DNA of 64,000 bases from Mytilus californianus (GCF_021869535.1 NW_026262690.1:11767501-11831500), one strand, 5' to 3'. Shown: positions 22,721 through 35,025, numbered from the stretch's first letter. Numbers and translations: made by a program. The notes: generated by a model not told the origin, from the letters alone.

Positions 22721-23544
22721 TAAAGTCCGACTTAACTATTGCCGGCTACCCAAACTAAGAGATTATCCACGGTGACCATGGTACCAGAAGAAGAAGTTGA
22801 TATTGCCTCTTAAATGGAATATGCCACTTATGCCCTAGACCTTTACGAGCTTGTCAGTACCAGGTTTGGGAGGGGTGGGGGAACTTGGTATGTCACATAG
22901 TCCGACTTAACTATTGCCGGATGGCCAAATTGAAAGATTCTCCACTTTAGTCATGGTCCCATATAATAGCAGTATTCTATTCTCTTTAATCCAATACTAC
23001 AAGAGTAAGAGGGACACATTGCCTTTCAGATGGTACAATGCACTTATGTCCTACACCAGTATGAGTTTGTCAGCATAGGGTTTGGGAACCTGGCATGTCA
23101 CATAGTCCGACTTAACTACTAGTATTGCCGGCTGGCCATAATTAGAGATTCCCTACGTTGGCCATGATGCAGGAGGTTGAAGATGATATTGCCTCTAAAG
23201 TGGTCCTTAGCACTTATGCCTTTGACCCATACGGGTTTGTCACTATTGGGTGTAAGGTAGGGGTACATGGTCATATAGTCTGACTTAACTATTGCCACCT
23301 GGCCAAACTAAGAGATTCTCCACGTTGACCATGGTTCCAGAGGCAGAGGTAGAGATTGCCTCTAGACCCGTACGTTTTTTTCAGCATAAGGCGATGTAGT
23401 CGAGGTACCAAGTATATAACATAGTCCGACTTAATTATTGCCGGCTTGTCAAACTAAGAGATTCTCTACTATGGCCATAATACAAGAGGTAGAAGACAAT
23501 TCCTCTAAAATTGCCTTCAGCATTTTTGCCCTTGGCCCATACGA

Positions 23545-24035
23545 ACTGGTTTTTGATTATATACTTATGACGTGGATCTGTACTTATACATCCCGCATTG
23601 TGTTATTTGTGCTATGGTCAATATTGAGTTCTTTTCTTTCATTTTTGCTTATGTATTTTGTCTATATGCCATTTCCTGTTTCTTTGTTGAAACAGTTAAT
23701 TGTTTTCATAGTGATTAAGATTATATTACAATGTTGACTGCTATACCCCGATTTTTGACGTTTTTACCTATTATGTCTGTTTGTTTTGCCCACACATTGT
23801 TGTCAATATATAATGGAATTGTATTCGACTGTCATACAATTGAGAGGTTTAGCTAGCTATAAAACAAGGTTTAATACACCATTTTCTACATAAGGAAATG
23901 CTTGTACCAAGTTAGGAATATGACAGTTGTTTTCCGTTCGTTAGATGTGTTTGAGCTTTTTATTTTGCTATTTTGTAAAGGAATTTCCGTTTTGAATTTC
24001 CTTCGGAGTTCGGTATTTTTGTTATTTTACTTTTT
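23545..24035 (+). repeat. Dispersed repeat 'C', longer copy
   Basis: About 490 bp of non-satellite sequence splits the array. It contains GAGAGGTTTAGCTAGCTATA, ACAAGGTTTAATACACC, TTGTACCAAGTTAGGAATAT and AGATGTGTTTGAGC. The last part repeats 22565-22720. I recall this type as very common in mussel DNA. The class is not determined, and the 99-residue ORF across its left junction is accidental. Confidence 0.6.
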
Positions 24036-25210
24036 TGTCACTATTGGGTGAAAGGTGGGGGTACCTGGTTTGTCACATAGTCTGACTTTACTATTGCCGC
24101 CTGGCCATGCTAAGGTTCTCCACGTTGACCATGATACCAAAGGTAAAGGTAGATATTGCCTCTTAAATGGCTCACTCATGCCCTAGACCCGTACGATGTA
24201 TCACCATATGTTGAAAAGGGGGGACACTGGTATGTCACAGAGTTCACTGTAACTATTACCGGCTGGTCAAATTAAGAGATGGTTCACGTTAACCATGATA
24301 CTAGAGGTAGAATGATATACTGCCCAAAAAAGGGCCATTAGCACTGATGCTCTAGACTAGTACGAGTTTTCAGTATAGGATTGGGGTACTTGGTTTGTCT
24401 CATTGTTAACCTTTACTATTGTCGGCTGGCCAAACTAAAAGATTCTCGACGTTGGCCACAATACAAGATGTAAAATAAAAATTGACCCTAAAATGGCCCT
24501 TAGCATTTATGCCCTTGAATCATACGAGCTTTTTCTATTGGGTGAAGAGTGGGGTACCTGGTTTGTCACATAGTTTGACTTAACTTTTGTCGCCTGGCCA
24601 AACTAAGAGATTCTCCACGTTGACCATGGTACCAGAGGTAGAAGTAGAGATTGCCTCTAAAATGGCTCATATAACTGATGCTCTATACCAGTACACTTTG
24701 CAAGCATACGATGAACAAAAGGGGGGTACCTGATATATATTACATAGTCCAATTTAATAATTATCGGCTGGCCAAACTAAGAGATTATTAACGTTAACCA
24801 TGATACCAGGGGTAAAAGTATACATTGCCTCTAAAATGGCTCACAGCACTGATGCTCCAAACCCGAGTTTTAAGCATAGGGTTGGGGTTACCTGGTTTGT
24901 CACATAGTCCTGTTATTGCCGGCTGATCAAACTAAGAGATTCATCACGTTGGAAATGATACCAGCGATAGAAGAAGCCAATGTCTCTGAAATGACCCATA
25001 TGACTTATGCCTAGACCCGCACGAGTTTTTTTTAGCTTGTAGGGATCCTGGTATCCCAGTATGTCACATAGTTCCACTTAAGTATTGCCGGCTGGCCAAA
25101 CTAAGAGATACGTCACGTTGGCCATGATACAAGAAGCAGAAAAAGACATTGCGTTTAAAATGGCCAATAGTGTTTATAGCTAGACCCGTACGAAATTTTC
25201 AGCTTGTGGA

Positions 25211-25228
25211 GGGGGGGGGGGGGGGGGG
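25211..25228. repeat. Poly-G tract (18 G) in a satellite monomer
   Basis: The run sits between the TTCAGCTTGTGG and TCCTGGTAT words of the monomer. Equivalent positions in other monomers hold runs of about 17 (31506-31522), 21 (32587-32607), 15 (34076-34090) and 11 (28305-28315), or only a few G. Confidence 0.9.
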
Positions 25229-25239
25229 TCCTGGTATCC

Positions 25240-25556
25240 TTGTAGCCTCACATTATCATACCTCCTATACATTTCTAGGAATATGATTGGTTAAAAGCAC
25301 CCGCATGAAGACCGTGTATATTCCATATTGGGTTAGTAGGCGGAGCTTATTTCAATACACGATTAGTAGTGGTGTTACGTATCTTTATAAAATTTATAAA
25401 AACAACACGGTGTTTAGGAAAAATCTGAAAGGTTTCAACAGACGAAGAAATTGACGATGAACGATTGAAATAAATTCGTAAAACACATTTAAAGCTGACA
25501 AGTTGTTATTTTTGGCATTTGCTTTTGTATAGACCAATAGAAGAAGGTTCTTAACG
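25240..25556 (+). repeat. Junction module of the higher-order repeat, copy 1 (interrupted)
   Basis: Non-monomer module with ATTTCTAGGAATATGATTGG, ACCGTGTATATTCCATATTG, AGTAGGCGGAGCTTATTTC and GAAATTGACGATGAACG. Further copies lie at 29617-30025, 31545-31945 and 32612-33020. In this copy the module is cut after GAAGAAGGTTCTTAA by a 2.4-kb insertion and resumes near 27985. Confidence 0.8.
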
Positions 25557-26046
25557 ACAGGTGAGATATGAGGGGTCGTCTCAAAAATAAAATTGAAAAA
25601 ATATTATTGATCGCATATGATTATTTTGATTGCCAATGAAACAACTACCCAACACGACGTGTATAAAAGCAATTGCTGTGTACCGTACCTTATTTTGTTT
25701 ATTAAGTATTTGCTTGTCAAAATTAAACTCAAGTTATTTGTGAATTGACTATGAAGAAAAGGAAGGACTTCAAGGTTCACTTCTTTTAGAAGTCGAGTTG
25801 GAAAATGAAATAAATAACTGAATAAATAAACCTGTATTTTTGTACTATATAGATGTTTAATTAATTAATGTGTTATGTCTGTTGAATAGGTCGGTACATG
25901 TTTCTACAGTGTCGGTTAATTTTGTCTTCGGATACCTCAATTTACTCATGACTAGTACTTTATTTCTTTTTGATTCACTAATTTGATGTTTAACTTGAAA
26001 TCGATATTCAGCATCAATGCAATTTAAATTTCGACTCTTTCTCTTT

Positions 26047-26178
26047 AAATCATCCGGCTTACTGTGCCGTCCCTGGACCTGCTTGCTACCCGGCAACTAG
26101 ATGCCGTAGCTGACAAGAGAGAGGAGTTAGCTGATGAATTGCGTCGTCCTAATGTTGAACGACCAAAACAAACTTAAA
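26047..26178 (+). other. Coding-like remnant 1
   Basis: Between stops, this frame reads SLDLLATRQLDAVADKREEL then ADELRRPNVERPKQT, a strongly charged, helix-like sequence of ~42 residues with no start. I do not recognise it. It looks like a fragment of a former gene or element protein rather than random AT-rich DNA. Confidence 0.3.
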
Positions 26179-26763
26179 GAAAAATAGCGCCCAAAAATGA
26201 ACCTCATTCGCAAGAATCAGCTGGAGTACAATAAATTCATAACAAAATAGATACCAAGATTTTTAAAGGCCCTTTGTGTCTCTTCTGATTAAGATTCAGA
26301 TTCAGATTCAAATCGTAAGCTTTTTTTTTGTTGTCTTGCTATTTTTATGACTTCCGCAGTAGGAAAAAATCACAATATGCAACATATAAAACAGACATTC
26401 TGAGTTACCGCATGGTCTGCATTTTGATTTCCCTAACCCCCAAAATGAAATGAAAAGGAAACAAAGTTACCATCTTTGATCGAATAAAAGAAAATAAATA
26501 TGAGAGCGAAGCATAACGTCAAAATATCAAATTGTAAAATGAAAATTCTATTGTGACAAAAACTTACCAATTGCAATGACCAACTTATTCAGGAATTGTT
26601 TCAGGCGCATAAATCATGCGGCGGGGTTTTACTAGTATGATTGGATCTAAACCCTCCCCTATGTATGGTTAGAGATGAAATTTAAAAACCATTATGCATG
26701 AAAATAATAGAAGTAAAAAAAGAGTAGAAAACCAAAGCTATGTCCTGAAAAGGGCAAGGGTAA

Positions 26764-26940
26764 GCATTTCTCGCTTCTTGCAAGACACACGAAGGTCATT
26801 TTTCGGGAACAGGAAAAGGAATCTACGACAAAGGGACAAGGTATGTTGTCTTTCGGGACGCGGACAACCCTATAACAGTCAATCAGTTCGGCACTGTCCA
26901 AAAAGACACTGCAATGACCACAAGCTCTGTTGAGATATAA
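26764..26940 (+). other. Coding-like remnant 2 (possible exon)
   Basis: From a potential acceptor (CTCGCTTCTTGCAAG) the frame gives GHFSGTGKGIYDKGTRYVVF followed by RDADNPITVNQFGTVQKD and then TAA at 26938-26940. The composition and GTG/GIYDKGTRY pattern look like real protein, but the family is not recognised. The other plus-strand frame at 26694 is the longer ORF but looks random. Confidence 0.3.
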
Positions 26941-27221
26941 TTACCATACGCATCACTGAAGAGACATTAATTGTCAAAATGAGCATGTGGCGCAGAAAAA
27001 AATGATGCCGTTTTTGTTTCCAGTTCATTAAGGAAACACCTCAACTGTAACATGTTATCTTAAAGCGGAGTAGTCCTTCGTAAATTAGTTATCGATGTGG
27101 CCTGTTCCTTTGTCCTTTAAACTAAAGGGTTTTTACCCTCCCAAAAATTGAATATGTACAACAAGTGACGTGAAGATAGGTTGAGAAACACAAACTCTAG
27201 CGGACGGACAGTCCTGTTACA

Positions 27222-27570
27222 ATATAAAAATAAGGAGATCTGGTATGATTGCCAATGAGACAATTATAGGCAACCGTACTGCCTCCAACAAGGAGAAAAA
27301 CCCATACCGTTTAGTCGGCTATAAAAGGCCCCGACATGAAAAATATGAAACAATTCAATTGAGAAACTAACGGCCTAATTTATAACAAAACAATTTACGA
27401 AAAATAAATATGACAGACATGAACCAACGACAACCACTGAATTACAGGCTCCTGACTTGGGACAGGCACATAACGAATGTGGCGGGGTTAAACATGTTTG
27501 TTTGCGCTCAACCCTCCCCTAACTTGGGACAGTGGTGTAACAGCACACCATAAGAACTAACTAAAAATAT
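27222..27570 (+). repeat. Dispersed repeat 'A', near-complete copy
   Basis: It starts AAAATAAGGAGATCTGGTAT and runs through GGCTATAAAAGGCCCCGACA, AACTAACGGCCTAATTTATA, AGGCTCCTGACTTGGGACAG and GTGGCGGGGTTAAACATG to GGGACAGTGGTGTAACAG. This is the best reference copy for the family in the window. No ORF is seen. Confidence 0.75.
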
Positions 27571-28020
27571 GTTCCTTCCGCATATTTAATAAATAGCATT
27601 ACAAAACCGAATTAATCGCTACTGGCATGTGGAGCAATCTGCATTGACAAACTCGTTTCTCTAAATACTCACATAATCATAAAATTTAAGAAGAAAAAGG
27701 CTGATTACGATGTAAAATGATTGCAGTAATTATTTACTTGGAGGTTTAATAAAATCAACGTAAAATGTCGTATAAATACATGTAAGTAGAATTTTATACA
27801 AAAGAGAGATATATGATTCATATTTGTTTGAAATATGTTCTTTTGTCAAAATTGTGTAAAATCGATAAATGGAAGGTGTAAACGTATTACTATTCATGAA
27901 CAGTTTTTAATTTTGAGACGATCCTTTCACTTTACCTGTAAACTGTAGGTGTCATTAATCGGTGTCGAGAGTTGTTGAAAAGGTCTAATACTAACGATAT
28001 TGAAGACGTGATCACTTTGA

Positions 28021-28102
28021 GATATATGGGGTCAGTAAATTCAATATGGGGATTCGAGCTTCGCTCTCACCCCATTTGGAATTTACTGACCCCATATATA
28101 TC
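28021..28102. repeat. Hairpin element in the higher-order junction
   Basis: Arms 28021-28042 (GATATATGGGGTCAGTAAAT...) and 28079-28102 are reverse complements apart from one extra TA. The loop holds GGGGATTCGAGCTTCGCTCT. Shortened versions recur at about 29963, 31873 and 32957, amplified with the higher-order repeat. Confidence 0.85.
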
Positions 28103-29616
28103 ATATTAGGTCACTAGCACACAATGAAACAAATATAATCCGACTTAGTACTAATGCCGGCTGGCCAAACTAAGAAGGTCGCGATCGTCATGTTGGCCAT
28201 GATACAAGAGGTAGAATATGCCGACATTGCATCTAAAATGGTAATAAGCATTAAGACTAGACCCGTACGAGTTTGTCAGCAGGGTTTTTTTTTTTTTGGC
28301 GAGAGGGGGGGGGGGTGGGTGTCCTGATGTTCTGATGTCACATTGTCCGACTTAACTATTGCCAGCTGGCCAAACTAAGAGATTATTAACGTTAACCATG
28401 ATACCAGGAGTAAAAGAATACATTGCCTCTAAAATGGTTCACAGCACTGTTGCTCTGGACCCGTACGAGTTTTAAACATAGGGCTGGGGTACCAGGTTTG
28501 TCACATAGTCCGGCTATTGCCGCTGATCAAACTAAGAGATGTATCACGTTGGCAATGATTCCAGCGGTAAAAGAAACCAATGCCTCTAAGATGACCAAAT
28601 AGGACTTATGCCTAGACCCGTACGAGATTTTCAGTATAGGGTTGGGGTACTTGGTTTGTCTCATTGTTAACCTTTACTGTTGTCGGCTGGGCAATCTAAG
28701 AGATTCTCCACGTTGGCCTCATAGCACTTATACCCTAGACCCGTACGATTTTGTAAGAATAGGGCGAGAGAGTCGGGGTAACGGGTATGTAATAGAGTCC
28801 GACTTAAGTATTGCCGGCTGGCCAAACTAAAAGATTCTCCACGTTGGCCACAATACAAAAGTCAAATACAAATTAACCCTAAAATGGCCCTTAGCATTTA
28901 TGCCCTTGAATCATACGAGCTTTTTCTATTGGGTGAAGAGTGGGGTACCTGGTTTGTCACATAGTTTGACTTAACTTTTGACGCCTGGTCAAACTAAGAG
29001 ATTCTCCACGTTGACCATGGTACCAGAGGTAGAAGTAGAGATTGCCTCAAAATTGTCACTATCACTGATGTTCTATACCAGTACACTTTGCAAGCATACG
29101 GTGAAAAAAGGAGGGTACCTGATATATATTACATAGTCCAATTTAAATATTACTTGCTGGCCAAACTAAGAGATTGTTAACGTTAACCATGATACCAGGG
29201 GTAAAAGTATACATTGCCTCTAAAATTGCCCACAGCACTGATGCTTTAGACCAGTACGAGCTTTAAGCATAGGGTTGGGGGTACCTGGTTTGTCACATAG
29301 TCCGGCTATTGCCGGCTGATCAAACTAAGAGATTCATCACGTTGGAATGATACCAGCGGTAAAAGAAGACGATGCCTCTAAAATGACCCATATGACTTAT
29401 GCCTAGACCCGTACAATTTTTTTTAGCTTGTAGGGATCCTGGTATCCCAGTGTGTCACATAGTTCGACTTAAGTATTGCCGGCAGGCCAAACTAAGAGAT
29501 ACGTCACGTTGGCGGTAATACAAGAGGCAGAAGAAGACATTGCGTTTAAAATGGCCCATAGTGTTTATGGCTAGACCCGTACGAGATTTTCAGCTTGTGG
29601 TGGGGTCCTGGTATCC

Positions 29617-30025
29617 TTGTATCCTCACATTATCATACCTCTTATACATTTCTAGGAATATGAATGGTTAAAAGCAACCGCATGGAGACCGTGTATATTC
29701 CATATTGGGTTAGTAGGCGGAGCTTATTTCAATACATGATTAGTAGTGGTGTTATGTATCTTTATAATATTTATAAAAACAACACGGTGGTGAGGAAAAA
29801 TTTAAAAGTAGTCAACAGACGAAGAAATTGACGATGAACGATTGAAATAAATTCATAAAACACATTTAAAGCTGACAAGTTGTTATTTTTGGCATTTGCT
29901 TTTGTATAGACCAATGGAAGAAGGTTCTTAATACTAACGGTATTGAAGACTTGATCACTTTGACATATATTGGGTCAGTAAATTCAATATATGGAATTTA
30001 CTGACCCCATATATATCATATTAGG
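29617..30025 (+). repeat. Higher-order junction module, copy 2
   Basis: An uninterrupted copy of the module, from CTCACATTATCATACC through GGCGGAGCTTATTTC to the short hairpin ending ATATATCATATTAGG. Confidence 0.8.
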
Positions 30026-31544
30026 TCATTAGCACACTATGCAACAAATGTAATCCGACTTAGTACTAATGCCGGCTGGCCAAACTAAGAGTCGTCACGT
30101 TGGCCATAATACAAGCGGTAGAAGATGACGAAATTGCATCTAAAATGGCCATAAGCATTTATGCCTAGACCCGTACAAGTTTGTAGGCAGCCTTTTTTTT
30201 TTGGCGGAGGGCGGTGGATGTCCTGATGTTCTGATGTAACATTGTCCGACTTAACTATTTCCAGCTGGCCAAACTAAGAGATTATTAACGTTAACCATGA
30301 TACCAGGACTAAAAGTATACATTGCCTCTAAAATGGCTCAGAGCACTACTGCTCTGGACCCGTACGAGTTTTAAGCATAGGGTTGGAGTACCTGGTTTGT
30401 CACATAGTCCGACTATTGCCGCTGATCAAACTAAGTGATGTATCACGTTGGCAATGATTCCAGCGGTAAAAGAAACCAATGCCTCTAAAATGACCGATAG
30501 GACTTATGCCCAGACCCGTACGAGATTTTCAGTATAGGTTTGGGTACTTTGTTTGTCTCATTGTTAACCTTTACAATTGTCAGCTGGCTAAACTATGAGA
30601 TTCTCCATGTTGGCCTCATAGCACTTATACCCTATACCCGTACGATTTTGTAAGAATAAGGCGAGAGAGTCGGGGTACCGGGTATGTAATATAGTCCGAC
30701 TTAAGTATTGCCGGCTGGCCAAACTAAGAGATTCTCCACGTTGGCCACAATACAAGAGGTAAAATACAAATTAACCCTAAAATGGCCCTTAGCATTTATG
30801 CCCTTGAATCATACGAGCTTTTTCTATTGGGTGAAGGGTGGGGTACCTGGTTTGTCACATAGTTTGACTTACTTTTTACCGCCTGGCCAAACTAGGAGAT
30901 TCTCCACGTTGATTATGATACCAGAGGTAGAAGTAGAGATTGCCTCTAAAATGGCTTACATCATTGATGCTCTATACCAGTACACTTTGCAAGCATACGA
31001 TGAAAAAAGGAGGGTACTGATATATATTACATAGTCCAATTTAATTATTACCGGCTGGCCAAACTAAGAGATTATTAACGTTAACCATGATACCAGGGGT
31101 AAAAGTATACAATGTCTCTAAAATGGCTCACAGCACTGATGCTCTAGACCCGTACGAGCTTTAAGCATAGGGTTGGGGGTACCTGGTTTGTCACGTAGTC
31201 CGGCTATTGTCGGCTGATCAAACTAAGAGATGCATCACGTTGGCAATGATACCAGCGGTACAAGAAGATAATGCCTCTAAAATGACTCATATGACTTATG
31301 GCTAGACCCGTACGAGTTTTTTTTTTTAGCTTGTAGGGATCCTGGTATCCCAGTATGTCAAATAGTTCCACTTAATTATTGCCGGCTGGCCAAACTAAGA
31401 AAACCGTCATGTTGGCCATGATACAAGAGGCAGAAGAAGACATTGCGTTTAAAATGGCCCATAGTGTTTATGGCTATAACCGTACGAGATTTTCAGCTTG
31501 GGGAAGGGGGGGGGGGGGGGGGTTTCCTGGTATCCTTGTATCCT

Positions 31545-31945
31545 CACATAATCTTACCTCCTATACATTTCTAGGAATATGATTGGTTAAAAGCAACCGC
31601 ATGGAGACCGTGTATATTCCATATTGGGTAAGTAGGCGGAGCTTATTTCAATACACGATTAGTAGTGGTGTTACGTCCCTTTATAAAAACAACATGGTGT
31701 TGAGAAAAAATCTAAAAGGTTTCCACAGACGAAGAAATTGACGATGAACGATTGAAATAAATTCATAAAACACATTTAAGCTGACAAGTTGTTATTTTTG
31801 GCATTTTCTTTTGTATAGACCAGTGGAAGAAGGTTCTTAATACTAACGATATTGAAGACTTGATCACTTTGAGATATATGGGGTCAGTAAATTCAATATA
31901 TGGAATTTACTGACCCCATATATATCATATTAGGTCACTAGCACA
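31545..31945 (+). repeat. Higher-order junction module, copy 3
   Basis: The same module, with TACGTCCCTTTATAAAAAC (a deletion relative to copies 1 and 2 that is shared with copy 4) and a hairpin at about 31873-31927. Confidence 0.8.
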
Positions 31946-32611
31946 CTATGCAACAAATATAATCCGACTTAGTACTAATTCCGGCTGGTCAAACTAAGAG
32001 TTGGCCATGATACAAGAGGTAGAAGATGACGACATTGCATCTAAAATGGCCATAAGCATTTATGTCAGCAGGGAATTTTTTTTTGGCGGGAGGGGGTGGG
32101 TGTCCTGATGTTCTGATGTCACATTGTCCGACTTCACTATTGCCAGCTAGCCAAACTAAGAGATTATTAACGTTAACCATGATACCAGGGGTAAAAGTAT
32201 TCATTGCCTCTAAAATGGCTCAAAGCACTGATGCTCTAGACCCGTACGAGCTTTAAGCATAGGGTTGGGGTACCTGGTTTGTCACATAGTCCGGCTATTG
32301 CCGGCTGATCAAACTAAGAGATTCATCACGTTGGCAATGATACCAGCGGTAAAAGAAGACAATGCCTCTAAAATGACTCATATGACTTATGCCTAGACCC
32401 GTACGAATTTTTAACTTGTAGGGGTCCTGGTATCCCAGTATGTCACTTAGTTCGACTTAAGTATTGCCGGCTGGCCAAACTAAGAGAAACGTCACGCTGG
32501 CCATGATAAAAAAAGGCAGAAGACATTGCGTCTAAAATGGCCCAGAGTGTTTATGGCTAGGCCCGTACGAGATTTTCAGCTTGTGAGGGGGGGGGGGGGG
32601 GGGGGGGTCCT

Positions 32612-33020
32612 GATATCCTTGTATCCTGACATTATCTTACCTCCTATACATTTCTAGGAATATGATTGGTTAAAAGCACCCGCATGGAGACCGTGTATAT
32701 TCCATATTGGGTTAGTTGGCGGAGCTTATTTCAATACATGATTAGTTATGGTGTTACGTCCCTTTATAAAAACAACACGGTGTTGAGGAAAAATCTAAAA
32801 GGTTTCAACAGACGAAGAAATTGACGATGAACGATTGAAATAAATTCATAAAACACATTTAAAGCTGACAAGTTGTTATTTTTGGCATTTGCTTTTGTAT
32901 AGACCAATGGAAGAAGGTTCTTAATACTAACGGTATTAAAGACTTGATCACTTTGACATATATGGGGTCAGTAAATTCAATATGGGGATTCACTGACCCC
33001 ATATATATCATATTAGGCCA
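32612..33020 (+). repeat. Higher-order junction module, copy 4
   Basis: The same module with the copy-3-type deletion. Its hairpin right arm is partly lost (GGGGATTCACTGACCCC). Preceded by the longest poly-G run (32587-32607). Confidence 0.8.
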
Positions 33021-34279
33021 CTAGTACACTATGCAACAAATATAATCCGACTTAGTACATTGTACTGATGCCGGCTGGCCAAACTAAGAGAGTCGTCACG
33101 TTGGCCATGATACAAGAGGTAGAAGATGATGACATTGCATCTAAAATGGCCATAAGCATTTATGCCTAGACCCGTACGAGTTTGTCAGCAGGGTTTGTTT
33201 TTTTTTTTTTGGCGGGAGGGGGTGGTTGTCCTGATATTTTGATGTCACATTGTCCGACTTAACTATTGCCAGCTGGCCAAACTAAGAGATTATTAACGTT
33301 AACCATGATACCAGGAGTAAAAGTATACATTGCCTCTATAATGGCTCACAGCACTGCTGCTCTAGACCCGTACGAGTTTAAAGCATAGGGTTGGGGTACC
33401 TGGTTTGTCACATAGTCCGACTATTGCCGCTGATCAAACTAAGAGATGTATCACGTTGGCAATGATTCCAGCGGTAAAAGAAACCAATGCCTCTAAAATG
33501 ACCCATAGGACTTATGCCTAGACTCGTACGAGATTTTCAGCTTGTCGGGGTCCTGGTATCCTAGTATGTCACGTAGTTCGACTTAAGTATTGCCGGCTGG
33601 CCAAAATAAGAGATACGTCACGTTGGCCAAAATACAAGAGGTAGAAGAAGATATTGCCTCTCAAATGGCCCATAGCGTTTATGTCTAGATCCGTACGAGA
33701 TTTTCAGCTTGTCGGGGTCCTGGTATCCTAGTATGTCACGTAGTTCGACTTAAGTATTGCCGGCTGGCCAAACTAAGAGATACGTCACGTTGGCCATAAT
33801 ACAAGAGGAGGAAGAAGACATTGCCTCTAAAATGGCATATAGCGTTTATGTCTAGACCCGTACGAGATTTTCAGCTTGTGTGTCCTGCTTTCCTTGTATG
33901 TCACATAGTCCGACTTAACTAATGCCGTTTGGCCAAATTAAGAGAGTCGTCACGTTGGCCATGATACAAGAGGTAGAAGAAGACGACATTGCCTCTAAAA
34001 TGGCCATTATCATTTATGCCTAGAACCGTACGAGTTTGTCAACAGGTTTGTTTTGTTTTTTGTTTTTTTTTTTTTGGGGGGGGGGGGGGGAGGGGTCCTG
34101 ATATTCTGATGCACATTGTCCAACTGAACTATTGCCGGCTGTACAAACCTATAGATTATCCACGTTGGTCATGGTACCAGATGTTACCGCTAACTGTATC
34201 ATGGTGCATATGCCCTAAACCCGTACGACTTTGTCAGTATAAGGTGGGGGTAATTGGTTTTATCTTTAGTCTGAACTGT

Positions 34280-35025
34280 TAAATATGGTTGAAAACAATT
34301 GTATATAATATGAGAACTGTATAATTCTAAAAGTGATTTAAAACCAGTAAAAAATCACGTCGGCATGTAAGAGAATTTAATAAGAACCATTTTGAAATCT
34401 TATATGGAATGTGTCTTTACTAAGAAGCATCTGTAGATTGTATTTTTGGTTCAGCTTAATGTTTAAATATAAAAGGCTATCCATTGATGTTTCAATTGGC
34501 ATTTTTTATAATTTACCGAAAAATATTTGTAAACTATCGGTTTACGTAAGCGTTCCCTTTTAATAATTGATTAAGTAAACGCAGACATCGAAGAAGACAC
34601 CCGTTGAGTTAAGAATTTATTGTTATTTGTAGCAATATCAAATATACTCAGCAAACATTATTTTATCCTTATAATTGATATTTTCTTACAACACTTCATC
34701 GAACCCAGGTCATCTCATGAATATTATTGCAGGTTGCCCTAGTGAATAGTAAGCGGCCGACTGTTATCGCCGGTTAGCTTCACAATAGTCATTCATGTTT
34801 ACCGGTTTCTATGCAGGCTCATTTTTGGGGGCCGGCAAAGCCGTCGAAAATTTACTTTCGATTTCGTTCATTACAATTCTTTATTTTGGGTAGAATATTC
34901 ATTTCATCCTGTTTTCGACATGATAGGTTATGTTCAGTTACCACTTCGTCTTGGTTAGCTTATTCATTCCATTACTTATTATCAGTTCTAACTAGTTAAA
35001 ATTCCCCAACCGAATTAAAAATAAA
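34280..35025. other. Unique sequence, no gene seen
   Basis: AT-rich sequence. A slightly GC-richer part at 34740-34870 has no supportable exon. Confidence 0.35.

Larger units (their letters stand above)
25557..27975. mobile_element. 2.4-kb insertion splitting the junction module
   Basis: In the other module copies GAAGGTTCTTAATACTAACG is continuous (around 29925). Here ~2.4 kb intervenes, and the right side restarts as AAAAGGTCTAATACTAACG, which could be a diverged target duplication. The ends resemble each other in inverted orientation: ACAGGTGAG...GTCGTCTCAAAA near 25559-25590, and the complement of TTTTGAGACGATC...ACCTGTA near 27913-27945. The element class is unresolved. It contains repeat 'A' and two coding-like remnants. 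Confidence 0.55.
28105..33020. repeat. Higher-order repeat blocks of ~1.94, 1.91 and 1.08 kb
   Basis: The distances between equivalent hairpins (28021, 29963, 31873, 32957) define three consecutive blocks. Each has the same series of satellite monomers followed by the junction module. The third is about 830 bp shorter, close to five monomers of 167 bp. Much of 24.4-25.5 kb matches the end of the same block. Confidence 0.75.
20050..34275. repeat. Diverged ~167-bp satellite region with nested insertions
   Basis: The recurrent words, in order, are GCCGGCTGGCCAAACTAAGA, GATTCTCCACGTTGGCCATG, CCAGAGGTAGAAG, ATTGCCTCTAAAATGGC, TATGCCCTAGACCCGTACGA, GTTTGTCAGCATAGGG, a G-rich patch, TACCTGGTATGTCACATAGT and CCGACTTAACTATTG. 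Spacing between equivalent words is 167-168 bp where measured (33591 to 33758; 30711 to 30879). I estimate 50 or more monomers. Divergence is far higher than in the 169-bp array. Insertions and a higher-order structure are listed separately. The short ORFs within are accidental. Confidence 0.9.

Noticed and set aside
30708-31034. 108-residue ORF and other short ORFs starting MPAGQTKRF or similar in 20-34 kb
   Set aside because: The same start appears because GCCGGCTGGCCAAACTAAGAG-type satellite words can begin an ORF; frames are not conserved between monomers.
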